A stretch of 64,000 nucleotides of DNA from Acidobacteriaceae bacterium. Lineage in GTDB: Bacteria > Acidobacteriota > Terriglobia > Terriglobales > Acidobacteriaceae. Below are positions 55,485 through 63,916 of the stretch, piece after piece; position 1 is the stretch's first letter, and each line of letters starts with the position of its first letter. Made by a program: the position numbers and the translations under genes. Where the stretch lies: contig PLXE01000104.1 in the NCBI GenBank assembly GCA_003151335.1, positions 1-64,000 of the forward strand, in the 5' to 3' direction. Under the pieces are notes generated by a model, which searched no databases, had not been told where the DNA came from, and saw nothing but the letters and a program-made list of their open reading frames with translations.

Positions 55485-56041
55485 AACAGCATTGCATGTG
55501 TAACAACCTGAACTCGGCCTTACCGGCAGTGCCGAAGAGTCGCCAGTTGTCCGACACTGAGCAGCATCCCGGAACGGAGTTCCCCAACTTCCTGTTTGCC
55601 GACTACTCACCAAGTGACCGGCGGGATACGTAAACAGTAGATCGAGAGATAGAAGATCTACTCGCCCGGAGCCCAGCGTGTGCCCACACTAAACAAACAC
55701 ACTCGTCCTGGTGAAAGCTCAATGCATCCGTCCGCACTCCAAGCGGCATCACTGCCCAAAAGTGTCCACTACCGGGACCGCTTTCGCCAGTCTCGGAATC
55801 GAACAGCGGCGTAGCCAGGAAGAGCCTGATCGATGTGTGGTTCGCCTCTCTCTAAATGTGAGCGGTTTGGGACAGACAGTCAGATTCTTATCGAATAAGG
55901 TTGACTTGTTCTACTTGAATGCTCCAAGTTCTCTGGCCGGGGGCCCGGAACGCGCACGCGTTCGACATGAGAATCGGAAGCACGATCAAATCCCAAGCTG
56001 AATTTCAGATCGCCGCAAGGTGAGACTTCTCGGAGGATTCC
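55485..56041. other. Non-coding spacer of about 550 bases
   Basis: No convincing gene. A 45-codon ORF (55496-55633) has no good ribosome-binding site or recognisable motif. The region is less GC-rich around 55880-55920 and may contain the promoter for the downstream gene. Confidence 0.4.
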
Positions 56042-56677
56042 ATGAAACGAGTATTCCTGCTAATCGTTGTACCGGTCCTGCTGGTCGCACTGGGGTTTGC
56101 ACAGACTCCCGCGGCGAGCACCAATACAGACCAGACTAACATTCCCGCTGCGGCCACCGCTGCACCTGCCGCGACTGCTACCACGCCTGCGCAGACTGCC
56201 GTCCCACCGGCTATACCCACCGCGACTGTGAGCACGCCTGCGGAGCCTGTCGTCACACCTGCTGCACCCGCCGCTCACCCGACGCGACCGGCAGCAAGTC
56301 CCAGAAAGCTGTCAGCAACACATACTGCAGCCAAGACCACACCCCCTGTGACTGCCAACTCGTCCTGGGAGCCTGTCAGCGCACCTGCTGCAGCCGCCAC
56401 TGCACCCGCTGCGACTGCCAACTCGTCCTCGGAGACCCCCAGCACACCTGCTGCAGTCGCCCCTACACCCGCTGCGACTGCCACGGGCTGGTCGTCATGG
56501 CTCTTCATTCCGTTTGCCATGGCGGTAATCGTCATTGGCGTACTGGCAACTTTCCTCGGCAGGTGGAGAAAACGAAGACTTGTGGAGCAGACGAGCAAGC
56601 AAAATCTCTCGTTTTCGAATGAAGTGAGTTCCGACCAGGGCGAGAGAGACAAGCCAGCAGCGCCCAAAGCTGCCTAG
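56042..56677 (+). CDS. Secreted Ala/Pro/Thr-rich membrane-anchored protein
   Basis: The ATG has GGAGG 5 bases upstream. The 211-residue protein has a signal peptide (about 1-20), a long low-complexity region dominated by Ala, Pro and Thr (about 22-148) containing degenerate repeats (for example TAPAATANSS ... PTPAATATG), and one membrane helix (about 152-172) followed by a basic stop-transfer and a polar cytoplasmic tail. It looks like a periplasm-spanning or surface stalk. I do not recognise a family. Confidence 0.7.
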   Translation: MKRVFLLIVVPVLLVALGFAQTPAASTNTDQTNIPAAATAAPAATATTPAQTAVPPAIPTATVSTPAEPVVTPAAPAAHPTRPAASPRKLSATHTAAKTTPPVTANSSWEPVSAPAAAATAPAATANSSSETPSTPAAVAPTPAATATGWSSWLFIPFAMAVIVIGVLATFLGRWRKRRLVEQTSKQNLSFSNEVSSDQGERDKPAAPKAA

Positions 56678-56900
56678 GATGAGCATGGAGTAACGATTCT
56701 CGAACTTTGGTCGCCATGCGGCGCGTGACATGCGCGGAGATTAAAAAGAATACTGGAGGGTATATTTTCAGCGCGTGATGCAGCAAAGGTCCGGTTGAGA
56801 AACGATGATCTCCTGCAGGAATGAATGTGCTGCTGTTATGCTGCGCTGGCTCTGTGGTTGCTCTATTCCACCCACAGAGCCGCCGAGCTGCCCGGCTCCC

Positions 56901-57030
56901 TCATCGCCCCGCCCGAACGGCCGTCGCAAGCCCGGCCAGCCATAGACCAACGGTTTCCCTGGGACCAGCTTCTGCGCTCCCGCGACCAGGTTGCTTTCCA
57001 TCATGACGCCGATGATGTTCCGGTTCCCCT
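56901..57030 (-). pseudogene. Fragment of a DAHP synthase gene
   Basis: The segment reproduces the 3' end of the DAHP synthase gene at 58388-59440. A 38-nt block (56903-56940) is identical to 58390-58427, and the rest matches 58467-58562 with scattered changes. About 40 bases in between, coding for SITDACMGWDET, are deleted. Only MMESNLVAGAQKLVPGKPLV and the C-terminal residues remain in frame. Confidence 0.85.
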
Positions 57031-57033
57031 CCC

Positions 57034-57311
57034 CTACACCAGCTCGATCGTTACACGCAGCCCGACCATCGCAGCCGCCCGTTGCAGGCTGCCGAGCGTA
57101 ATGTCGTTTTTCGGATCCAGGATACGGTCAACCTGGGTGCGGCTCGTCTTGAGCAGCGCCGCCATCTTGTTCTTGGAGATTTTCTTTTTCTTCATGGCCT
57201 CGGCGAGCTGCCACGCGACAACCTCTTTGACCGCCTGCGCTTGCGCCTCTTCGAAGATGCCCTCTGCTTGAGGAAGTCATCAAGGCTGGAACCCATATGT
57301 TTCTTGCTCAT
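57034..57311 (-). pseudogene. Frameshifted XRE/Fis-type antitoxin gene
   Basis: An ATG at 57311 with GGAG upstream opens MSKKHMGSSLDDFLKQ, then one base (a G near 57263) is missing. In the next frame the protein continues as EGIFEEAQAQAVKEVVAWQL, then a helix-turn-helix (SKNKMAALLKTSRTQVDRIL) and ends GLRVTIELV. This is the pattern of RelE/HigB-associated antitoxins. Upstream, 57312-57360 on the same strand encodes a short IARKRQKELER tail that may be the last part of the lost toxin. An internal ATG could still give a 53-residue HTH protein. Confidence 0.7.
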
Positions 57312-57406
57312 CGCTCCAACTCCTTCTGGCGCTTTCGCGCGATTGGCGGGTGGCCTAGCCACGCAACTTATAACCGAGATTCTTACAATAGGGTGCCCCG
57401 TTCTAG

Positions 57407-58283
57407 AAGTGGTTGCATAAATAGGTTCTGACTCAGAGTTGGTACTTCAAGAGATGCTGCTGATTGAGATTAGCTGTTGTCATGATGCTAACCGACCAGC
57501 AGTGGAAGCAGATTGAGGATTTGTTTCCGGCACCGCAGCGCCGGAAAGATGGACGGGGCCGACCTTGGGCACCGAATCGCAGCTGTTTCGAAGGCATTCT
57601 CTGGGTTCTCCGGGTGGGCGCACGGTGGCGCGACCTGCCAAGCGAATATCCCCATGGCTCCACCTGCTGGCGTCGTCTGCGGCGGTGGGAAGAGCAAGGG
57701 GTGTGGCTGCGGGCATGGCAAGCGTTACTGGCCCGGTTGGATGAACGAAAGTTGCTCGACTGGGAAGAGGCCTTTCTGGACGCGACCTTTGTGCTGGCGA
57801 AAAAGGGGGCTGCGCAGTCGGAAAAACCCGTCGCGGGAAAGGTACGAAGTGCATGGTGGTGGTCGACGGCCAGGGTATACCTATCGGAGCGCAACTTGCG
57901 TCCGCGCAGATCTCCGAGTTCCGGCTCGCGGAAAGCACGCTGGCGCGGGTAAGAGTACCGCGCGGTGGACGCGGCCGCCCGCGCAAGCGGTTGCGCCGTG
58001 TGATTGCGGATCGCGGTTACGATTCGGATGGGCTGCGCCAGCGGTTGTGGGATCGAGGCACGGAGTTGATCGCTCCCTACTTGCGCACCAGAAAACAGCG
58101 CTGCTTTGAAGACAAACGCAAGCTACGCCGCTATCGGCGGCGCTGGAAAATCGAGCGCACCAATGCTTGGCTGCAGAACTTTCGCCGTGTCCAAGTACGC
58201 TATGACCGCATCCTGAGCGTGTATCAAGGCTTCTTTCACTGTGCTTGCCTCATCATCACCTTGAGGCATTTATGCAACTAGCT
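57407..58283 (+). mobile_element. IS5-family (IS427-like) insertion sequence
   Basis: An 877-bp element with terminal inverted repeats containing GTTGCATAAAT (57412-57422; complement at 58268-58278). It is bounded by CTAG on both sides (57403-57406 and 58284-58287), the target duplication typical of this group. It encodes one DDE transposase split into two frames. It lies between the decayed antitoxin and the DAHP synthase gene. Confidence 0.85.
57482..58281 (+). CDS. IS5-family transposase, two-frame with probable -1 frameshift
   Basis: Frame 1 (57482-57952) encodes the N-terminal part (LTDQQWKQIEDLFPAP ... DATFVLAKKG, with the first catalytic Asp). Frame 2 continues with TKCMVVVDGQGIPIG ... 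VIADRGYDSDGLR (second Asp) ... RRWKIERTNAWLQNFRRV (Glu). The frames join at AAAAAGGGGG (57800-57809), a slippery run where a -1 shift gives the full product of about 266 residues. The stop lies inside the right terminal repeat. All DDE residues are present, so the element may be active. Confidence 0.85.
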
Positions 58284-58339
58284 CTAGCCTTCTTTTGGCT
58301 AGGGCGGGGCAGTTCTGCACCTATCTCTGCACTGAATAG

Positions 58340-58375
58340 GGGTCCTTCGACTCGCTGCGCTCGCTCAGGATGACA
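58340..58375. repeat. Dispersed CTCAGGATGAC palindromic element
   Basis: GGTCCTTCGACTCGCTGCGC followed by TCGCTCAGGATGAC contains an imperfect palindrome around GCTGCGCTCGC. It lies just beyond the DAHP synthase stop codon. Confidence 0.6.
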
Positions 58376-58387
58376 GACGCTTTCATT

Positions 58388-59440
58388 TTATCGCCCCGCC
58401 CGAACGGCCGTCGCAAGCCCGGCCAGCAACTCCAATGTTTCGTCCCATCCCATGCACGCATCGGTGATGCTCTGCCCGTACACCAACGGCTCTCCCGGCA
58501 CCAACTTCTGTGCTCCCGCGACCAGATTGCTTTCCAACATGATGCCAATGATGTTCCGGTTTCCTGCGGCAATCTGCCCGGCGACATCGCGGCAGACCGC
58601 AGGCTGACGCGTGTGGTCTTTATTGCTATTGGCGTGGCTGCAATCAATCATGACGCGCGGCGCCAGTCCGGCCTTCTGTAACTGTTCGCACACATGGGCG
58701 ACCGCATCGGCGTTGTAGTTCACCATCTTCCTTCCGCCACGCAGGATCACGTGGCAGTCCTGATTGCCGGTGGTCACGAAGATGGCCGATTGCCCATGCT
58801 TGGTGTGTCCCAGAAACGTATGCGGGTGCGCTGCCGACAAAACCGCCTCGATAGCAATCTGCACGTCTCCTGATGTAGCGTTCTTGAAGCCCACCGGGCA
58901 GGAAAGGCCCGAAACCAGTTGCCGATGGATCTGGCTCTCGGTGGTACGCGCGCCAATGGCTCCCCAACTGACCAAGGCCGCCAAATACTGGGGAGTGATC
59001 ATGTCGAGGAACTCAGTTCCGGCAGGCACTCCCATCTCCGCCAAATCGAGCAGCAGGCGCCTTGCCAGCCGCAGGCCGTCATTGATCTGGTAAGACTGGT
59101 CGAGGTGGGGATCGTTGATCAATCCCTTCCATCCGACCGTGGTGCGCGGCTTCTCGAAGTAAACGCGCATCACGATGCGCAGTTCGGTGGAGAACTCTGC
59201 GATGGCGCTCCTAAGCAGGCCCGCGTACTCTCGCGCCGCCTGCGGGTCGTGAATCGAACACGGCCCGCACACCACCAGCAGACGACGGTCTCTGCCGCCG
59301 AGGATCTCGCAAATCTCATGGCGAGCCCCGTGGACGGTCGCCGAGGCAGTCTCGGTGGTGGGCATCTCCTCCTCCAGAAAGACCGGAGGAAGGACGACCT
59401 TCGTCCACTCTATGCGCAGGTCATCGATGGGATGGAACAT
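58388..59440 (-). CDS. aroG: Class I 3-deoxy-7-phosphoheptulonate (DAHP) synthase
   Basis: The protein has 350 residues. VVCGPCSIHDPQAAREYA, MRVYFEKPRTTVGWKG, GARTTESQIHRQLVSGLSCP, GHTKHGQSAIFVTTGN and MIDCSHANSNKDH are diagnostic for the AroF/AroG/AroH class. It condenses PEP and erythrose 4-phosphate, the first step of aromatic amino acid biosynthesis. It follows a four-gene ligase cluster after 48 bases and might be co-transcribed with it. A degraded copy of its 3' end lies 1.5 kb away beyond the insertion sequence. Confidence 0.95.
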   Translation of the reverse strand: MFHPIDDLRIEWTKVVLPPVFLEEEMPTTETASATVHGARHEICEILGGRDRRLLVVCGPCSIHDPQAAREYAGLLRSAIAEFSTELRIVMRVYFEKPRTTVGWKGLINDPHLDQSYQINDGLRLARRLLLDLAEMGVPAGTEFLDMITPQYLAALVSWGAIGARTTESQIHRQLVSGLSCPVGFKNATSGDVQIAIEAVLSAAHPHTFLGHTKHGQSAIFVTTGNQDCHVILRGGRKMVNYNADAVAHVCEQLQKAGLAPRVMIDCSHANSNKDHTRQPAVCRDVAGQIAAGNRNIIGIMLESNLVAGAQKLVPGEPLVYGQSITDACMGWDETLELLAGLATAVRAGR

Positions 59441-59488
59441 GATGGTCTATGTTGGCAGTGTATCGCGGATGCGAACTGAAACTGAAGA

Positions 59489-60679
59489 TCAGACCCACAG
59501 GGCGGCCGAGCCGCCCACCCATTGCAGGTTGCGATTGTGATCGACGCCCATCATCATGCCACGTCCCATGCGTACCAGCGGCAGCACCGGCGTAAGCTCG
59601 CCGCCCTCGGGCCACACAAACATCATGCGGATTTCCATTTGCGTCGGACCGTGAGGCGTTTGAATCACCGGCTCGAACTGCACCCGCTCCTGGAGAATAT
59701 AGTTGTGGCGCTGGTCTTTGGGGATGGCGTCGATGTCTGCCTGCGTTGGCGAAAACTTGATGCCGACTCCGGCAAAAGAATATAGCGGCTTGAGCAGGCA
59801 ATTCTCGTTGTCCTTCGGCAGCTCACCGAGATGGTCGAGGAACCACGTCTTCGGTACGCACTTATGCTTCAAGTGCGGGATAGAAAACTTGCTGATCCGA
59901 AAGTACCAGTTCGGATGGCCGGCCCACTCGACGTCAAGTTCCTCCCGCAGATCGAAAGGCAGGGTCACCCCTTTGCGTTCGAGCTCGTCCACAATGCAGC
60001 GGTTGTAGATGCGTCGGACCTCAACCTCGCGCCCGTCCTTCGCATAGAAGAGCTTTTTGCCGCGCTTCTTCAGCGACAGAATGTCAACGATTGCGATGCC
60101 AAGTTCGCGCTGCGTCACCAGGAAGTCCGGCAGCGTCTTCTGGTGCTCCGGATCGATTTCCATCAGGATGACATTCTCAGGATCGTGGCCGGCCACGATG
60201 AGCTGGCGCATCAGCTTCCAGTACGGCCCAGGCTGATAGCCGCTGAGGTAAATGCCCAGATCCGCCGGCAAATTGTAAGTCTCAATGTACTGATGGGCCG
60301 ATACTGCCTGGTATCCGTAGAGGGAAGGGAAGGCCTGCAGCTCAACTAATTTCGGCTCCAATTCTCCCCCCGTGTTGCGCACCACGCCGAAATCCACCTG
60401 CACGAACATTGGCCGCGGCGATTCATTGGGCACGTTGTATTGCGGCGGAACCGAGGCGTCAGACGCACGGCGATACTCTGGATTGTCCACCAGTTGCAGG
60501 ACCAGTTCACGGCCATACTGCGCCATCTGGTCGAGCAAAGCCTTGGGCACAAAGCACGGCGTCTCCGAGACGCGGAAGCCAATGTGCATACCGCAGGCCT
60601 GCCCCAAATGCTGAAGGAGTTGGCGGTACTTCTCGGGAGCGAAGTTGCGGTTGAACTCCTCGCGCAGCGCTGGGACCAT
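59489..60679 (-). CDS. Putative ATP-grasp-fold ligase
   Basis: The ATG at 60679 starts one base after the previous stop and has GAGG 6 bases upstream; 396 residues. The C-terminal half shows ATP-grasp-like features: CLLKPLYSFAGVGIKF (Lys plus Gly-rich loop), YILQERVQFEPV, and EIRMMFVW ... RMGRGMMMGVDHN (metal-binding acidic and Asn residues). The N-terminal half (VDFGVVRNTGGELEPKLVEL) resembles the substrate domain of glutathionylspermidine-synthase-like ligases. No exact family is recognised. It is the last gene of an ATP-grasp/GCS2/M29 unit and may join an amine to a carboxylate. Confidence 0.65.
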   Translation of the reverse strand: MVPALREEFNRNFAPEKYRQLLQHLGQACGMHIGFRVSETPCFVPKALLDQMAQYGRELVLQLVDNPEYRRASDASVPPQYNVPNESPRPMFVQVDFGVVRNTGGELEPKLVELQAFPSLYGYQAVSAHQYIETYNLPADLGIYLSGYQPGPYWKLMRQLIVAGHDPENVILMEIDPEHQKTLPDFLVTQRELGIAIVDILSLKKRGKKLFYAKDGREVEVRRIYNRCIVDELERKGVTLPFDLREELDVEWAGHPNWYFRISKFSIPHLKHKCVPKTWFLDHLGELPKDNENCLLKPLYSFAGVGIKFSPTQADIDAIPKDQRHNYILQERVQFEPVIQTPHGPTQMEIRMMFVWPEGGELTPVLPLVRMGRGMMMGVDHNRNLQWVGGSAALWV

Positions 60680-60680
60680 C

Positions 60681-61718
60681 TCAGGCCTCGATAAGGAAGC
60701 GGCCCTTGTCCATGATCTGCTGGCCGTCAACCCAGATATCGAAGCGCGTCCCCACCACGTCAATGTGAGTGCTGGAATACCACTCCGCGCCGGTATGCGC
60801 GCCATAGGGGTTGCCGAAGGCGATGTGCAAGCCGGGAAATTTCTCGTCTTGCAGGATCTGCCCGATAACGTGCTTGAGTTCGAGGTTCGTTCCGATGGCG
60901 AACTCGCCGACTAGGTGACTGTTTTCGTCGGTATGCGTGTACGACCAGAACTCCTCTTCCAGAACTCTGTTATCGCTGAAGACCTCGGTAATGCGATTGT
61001 TGCGCATGTGGATTGTCAATGCCTGGCGCGCCAGGTCGGGATATTTCTCGCACAGGTAGTCGCCAACCACGCCATCAACGACGTACGTACCATTCACTTC
61101 GCCGGGAGTGGTGAACACCTCGCCGCCGGGCAGGTTCCCCCACTTATCAGGACTGATGATGCCGCTGGTTTTTACCCATCGGTAGTTGGGATTCAGCGTG
61201 GCCGACAGATCGCTGCCGGCTGGGTTCTTGGCTTTGATTTCCTTCGCTTTGCTAACGATCTCAATGACTTTCTTGCTGAGCGCATCCACGCGGTTGAAGT
61301 CGGCGCGCATGCCTTCCAGCATGATCTGGCGGTTGATGTTGACCATGTGCGCGTGCCGCATCTTCCTCCGGTTCACGATGTCGGTCATCTGCATGCGCGA
61401 CCTTAGTTCGTTCTGCTGCACCCGAACGGCGAAGATGCTGACCTGGCTGGTCTCCATGTCGGCTGCGATTTCCGGCGGCAGTTCGACGAGCGGACGCGGC
61501 GCCAGGTCTTCCAGCACGAACGCCTTGAAGGGCGAGCCGACCCGCAGCAGTTCGTGGGCGATGCTGGCCGCAATGTCGCGGCAGGCGTTGTCGGTGATGA
61601 GCGTGACCTTTTCCCAGGGCTGAATGCGCAGGCAGGTGTGCACCGCGTTGTGCGCGCCGGGAGAGAGTTCAGCATCGAATGTAGTTTTGGTGAGATCCGT
61701 CAGAACAGGTTGAATCAA
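60681..61718 (-). CDS. M29-family aminopeptidase
   Basis: A TTG start with AAGGA upstream gives 345 residues. GEVFTTPGEVNGTYVVDGVV, HMRNNRITEV, VGEFAIGTNLELKHVIGQIL and HIAFGNPYGAHTGAEWYSSTHIDVV are the metal-binding and active-site segments of M29 (AmpS/PepS/aminopeptidase T) metallo-aminopeptidases. The enzyme removes N-terminal residues from short peptides. It sits between a GCS2-type ligase and an ATP-grasp-like protein, hinting that it processes or recycles the peptide they make. Confidence 0.9.
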   Translation of the reverse strand: MIQPVLTDLTKTTFDAELSPGAHNAVHTCLRIQPWEKVTLITDNACRDIAASIAHELLRVGSPFKAFVLEDLAPRPLVELPPEIAADMETSQVSIFAVRVQQNELRSRMQMTDIVNRRKMRHAHMVNINRQIMLEGMRADFNRVDALSKKVIEIVSKAKEIKAKNPAGSDLSATLNPNYRWVKTSGIISPDKWGNLPGGEVFTTPGEVNGTYVVDGVVGDYLCEKYPDLARQALTIHMRNNRITEVFSDNRVLEEEFWSYTHTDENSHLVGEFAIGTNLELKHVIGQILQDEKFPGLHIAFGNPYGAHTGAEWYSSTHIDVVGTRFDIWVDGQQIMDKGRFLIEA

Positions 61719-61758
61719 GACGATCCTTTCGAAAAGATTTGTTCTTAGCCGAGCCCCG

Positions 61759-62889
61759 CTACCGCCGCGCGGCGGTCTGATCGAAGACCCCGACTTGCGT
61801 CTCGGCCACGATGTAGTCCACCACCTTCTTCAAATCGCCGGTCTGTTCGAACACTTTCAACTGGCGGTCGGCGCCAGTGCCCATCTCGAGCATCTGGTGA
61901 ATGTAATTGATCTCTTCTCGGGATCCCAGCTCATCCACCACCGGGTCAATCAGCTCAAGGTATTCCAGCATCAGGTCGCGGACGGGCACCTCTTCCTCTT
62001 TGCCGAAATCAATCAGTTTGCCCTGGATTCCATACCGCGATGCGCGGAACTTGTTTTCCATGATGAGCGCACGGCCGTAGATGCGATAGCTTTTGTTCGA
62101 TGCATGCAACTTGTAGAGCATGGCTATGGTCGCCTGAATCAGCGCCGCGATGGCGAGCGTTTCGTCAAGCCGCATGGGGATATCGCACACCCGCACCTCG
62201 AGGGTGTCGAAGAACGGATGCGGGCGGATGTCCCACCAGATTTTCTTGCCGTTATCGATGCAATTGGTCTTGACCAGCAGATCGACGAAGGTCTCGTATT
62301 CCGCCCAGTTGGCGAAAACATCGGGAATGTTGGTCCGCGGGAAGCGCTCAAACACTTTGCAGCGGTACGATTTAAACCCGGTATTCATGCCCATCCAGAA
62401 GGGCGAATTCGACGACAGCGCCAGAATGTGCGGCAGGAAATAGCGCATGGAATTCATGATGTGGATGGCGGTGTTGCGGTCTTCAATGCCGATGTGGACG
62501 TGCAATCCGAAAACCAGATTGGCGCGCGCGATGAGCTGCATGTCCTCGACCACCTGCGCATAGCGCTCGTCAGGATAGATCTCCTGCATCTTCCAGTCGG
62601 AAAAGGGATGAGTGCCGGCCGCCGCCAGCAACATGCCCTGCTCACTGGCGAGGGTGATCATTTCGCGGCGGAGCGACTGGATGTTCTCGCGCGCTTCCTT
62701 GATGTCCCTGCAAACGCGGGTGCCAACCTCGATCACCGACTGGTGCATCTCGGGCTTGACCGCCTCGTGCAGCGCCAGCTTGGCTTTGGGGAGAATCTCA
62801 GAGGCGATGTGCGAGCGCAGATCGCGCGTCTCCGGATCGATCGTCTGATATTCCTCTTCAATGCCGATGCTGAGGCTTGGCCGCTCCAT
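61759..62889 (-). CDS. GCS2-family carboxylate-amine ligase (YbdK-like)
   Basis: The ATG at 62889 follows the upstream stop by 4 bases; 376 residues. SIGIEEEYQTIDPETRDL is the typical N-terminus with metal-binding glutamates; ANLVFGLHVHIGIEDRN and FDTLEVRVCDIPMRLDETLAI are further signatures. GCS2 enzymes join glutamate or a related acid to an amine in an ATP-dependent reaction (glutamate-cysteine ligase activity of YbdK itself is weak). The real substrates are unknown here. Neighbours are an ATP-grasp ligase and a peptidase. Confidence 0.92.
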   Translation of the reverse strand: MERPSLSIGIEEEYQTIDPETRDLRSHIASEILPKAKLALHEAVKPEMHQSVIEVGTRVCRDIKEARENIQSLRREMITLASEQGMLLAAAGTHPFSDWKMQEIYPDERYAQVVEDMQLIARANLVFGLHVHIGIEDRNTAIHIMNSMRYFLPHILALSSNSPFWMGMNTGFKSYRCKVFERFPRTNIPDVFANWAEYETFVDLLVKTNCIDNGKKIWWDIRPHPFFDTLEVRVCDIPMRLDETLAIAALIQATIAMLYKLHASNKSYRIYGRALIMENKFRASRYGIQGKLIDFGKEEEVPVRDLMLEYLELIDPVVDELGSREEINYIHQMLEMGTGADRQLKVFEQTGDLKKVVDYIVAETQVGVFDQTAARR

Positions 62890-62893
62890 TGGG

Positions 62894-63916
62894 TTATTCC
62901 TTGCCCGCTCGCTTCGCCGCCTGTTTGGACGCAGGCGACGGTTTCGCAGCCTTCTGCTTGGTTTCGGAACCCACTTGCGCCGCGTGGCCGCTAAGAAACG
63001 CGCTCCAGCGATATTCCGGAGCCAGGCCCGTGTGCTCCCTGGCTTTACGAACCGCCAGTTCTGCCACAGCGTCCACAATCCAGTCGAAGTTTTTCTGGCC
63101 CACCGAGTTTACATCAGCATCGGGGGCGGGGTTCATGAAGTCGATGGCGTAAGGTATGCCGTCCTCGCAGGCGAATTCAACTGTGTTGAGGTCGTAGCCC
63201 AGAGCGCGGCAAAGGATGAGGCAGTCGCGCTCCACCCGCTCCAGCAGCTCCGGATCGGTGGCTGGCGGATTCTTCACATAGCGCTCGTGAAAGGGCGCCG
63301 ATGGATCGTAGTGCATGATGTGCACCTTCTCCTGACCGACCACGTAGCAGCGGAAATACTCCTTGAAGTTCACTCCGCGCTGCAAGGTCATGCACAGGTC
63401 GCGGCTCTGGTCATACGCGTTGAAGAACTCCTCCGGCGAGTTCACCTTGTATACGTCCTTCCAGCCGCCGCCGTCGAAGGGCTTTAGGAACGCGGGAAAT
63501 CCAACGTAGCTGAAGATGCTGTCCCACGGCATGGGATATTGCAGGTTGCGCATGGAGCGCTCGGTGGTACCCGGGGGATGCTGCTTGTGCGGCAGCAGGA
63601 CAGTCTGCGGGATCGCAACGCCCAGCTTGGTTCCCAGCGCGAAGTTGAAGAACTTGTCGTCGGCGCTCCACCAGAATGGGTTGTTGATAACGATGGCGCC
63701 GGAGAGGGCCGCATTCTTGAGGTAGCCGCGATAGAAGGGAATGTCGTGCGAAATGCGGTCCACGATGACGTGGTAGGGAGATGGCTCCGCCATGCGAACT
63801 TCGCCGACGGTGGCGAGTTCAGCCTGGATGTCAGGCTCGTTCATGGAGTTGATCTTGTCCACCAACGCAGGCGGAAAGGTGGTCTCCATGCCAAAAATGA
63901 CTCCGACTTTCTTCAC
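62894..63916 (-). CDS. ATP-grasp ligase (RimK/glutathione synthetase-like)
   Basis: The GTG at 63916 is preferred because AAGGAG lies 5 bases upstream; an ATG 15 codons earlier has no such site. The 340-residue product begins KKVGVIFGMETTFPPALVDK. FPAFLKPFDGGGWKDVYKV supplies the nucleotide-binding Lys and Gly-rich loop, and NTVEFACEDGIPYAIDFMNP supplies the magnesium-binding acidic residues and Asn. The C-terminal tail is Lys/Ala-rich and probably disordered. It is the first gene of the ligase unit, directly upstream of the GCS2-type gene. Confidence 0.85.
   Translation of the reverse strand: MKKVGVIFGMETTFPPALVDKINSMNEPDIQAELATVGEVRMAEPSPYHVIVDRISHDIPFYRGYLKNAALSGAIVINNPFWWSADDKFFNFALGTKLGVAIPQTVLLPHKQHPPGTTERSMRNLQYPMPWDSIFSYVGFPAFLKPFDGGGWKDVYKVNSPEEFFNAYDQSRDLCMTLQRGVNFKEYFRCYVVGQEKVHIMHYDPSAPFHERYVKNPPATDPELLERVERDCLILCRALGYDLNTVEFACEDGIPYAIDFMNPAPDADVNSVGQKNFDWIVDAVAELAVRKAREHTGLAPEYRWSAFLSGHAAQVGSETKQKAAKPSPASKQAAKRAGKE

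Noticed and set aside
55496-55633. A 45-codon ORF after nfnB
   Set aside because: It has no Shine-Dalgarno sequence and no recognisable feature; composition does not differ from the spacer.
55711-56001. A 96-codon plus-strand frame upstream of the Ala/Pro-rich gene
   Set aside because: The sequence is His/Arg/Ser-rich without a domain, and it overlaps the likely promoter of the next gene.
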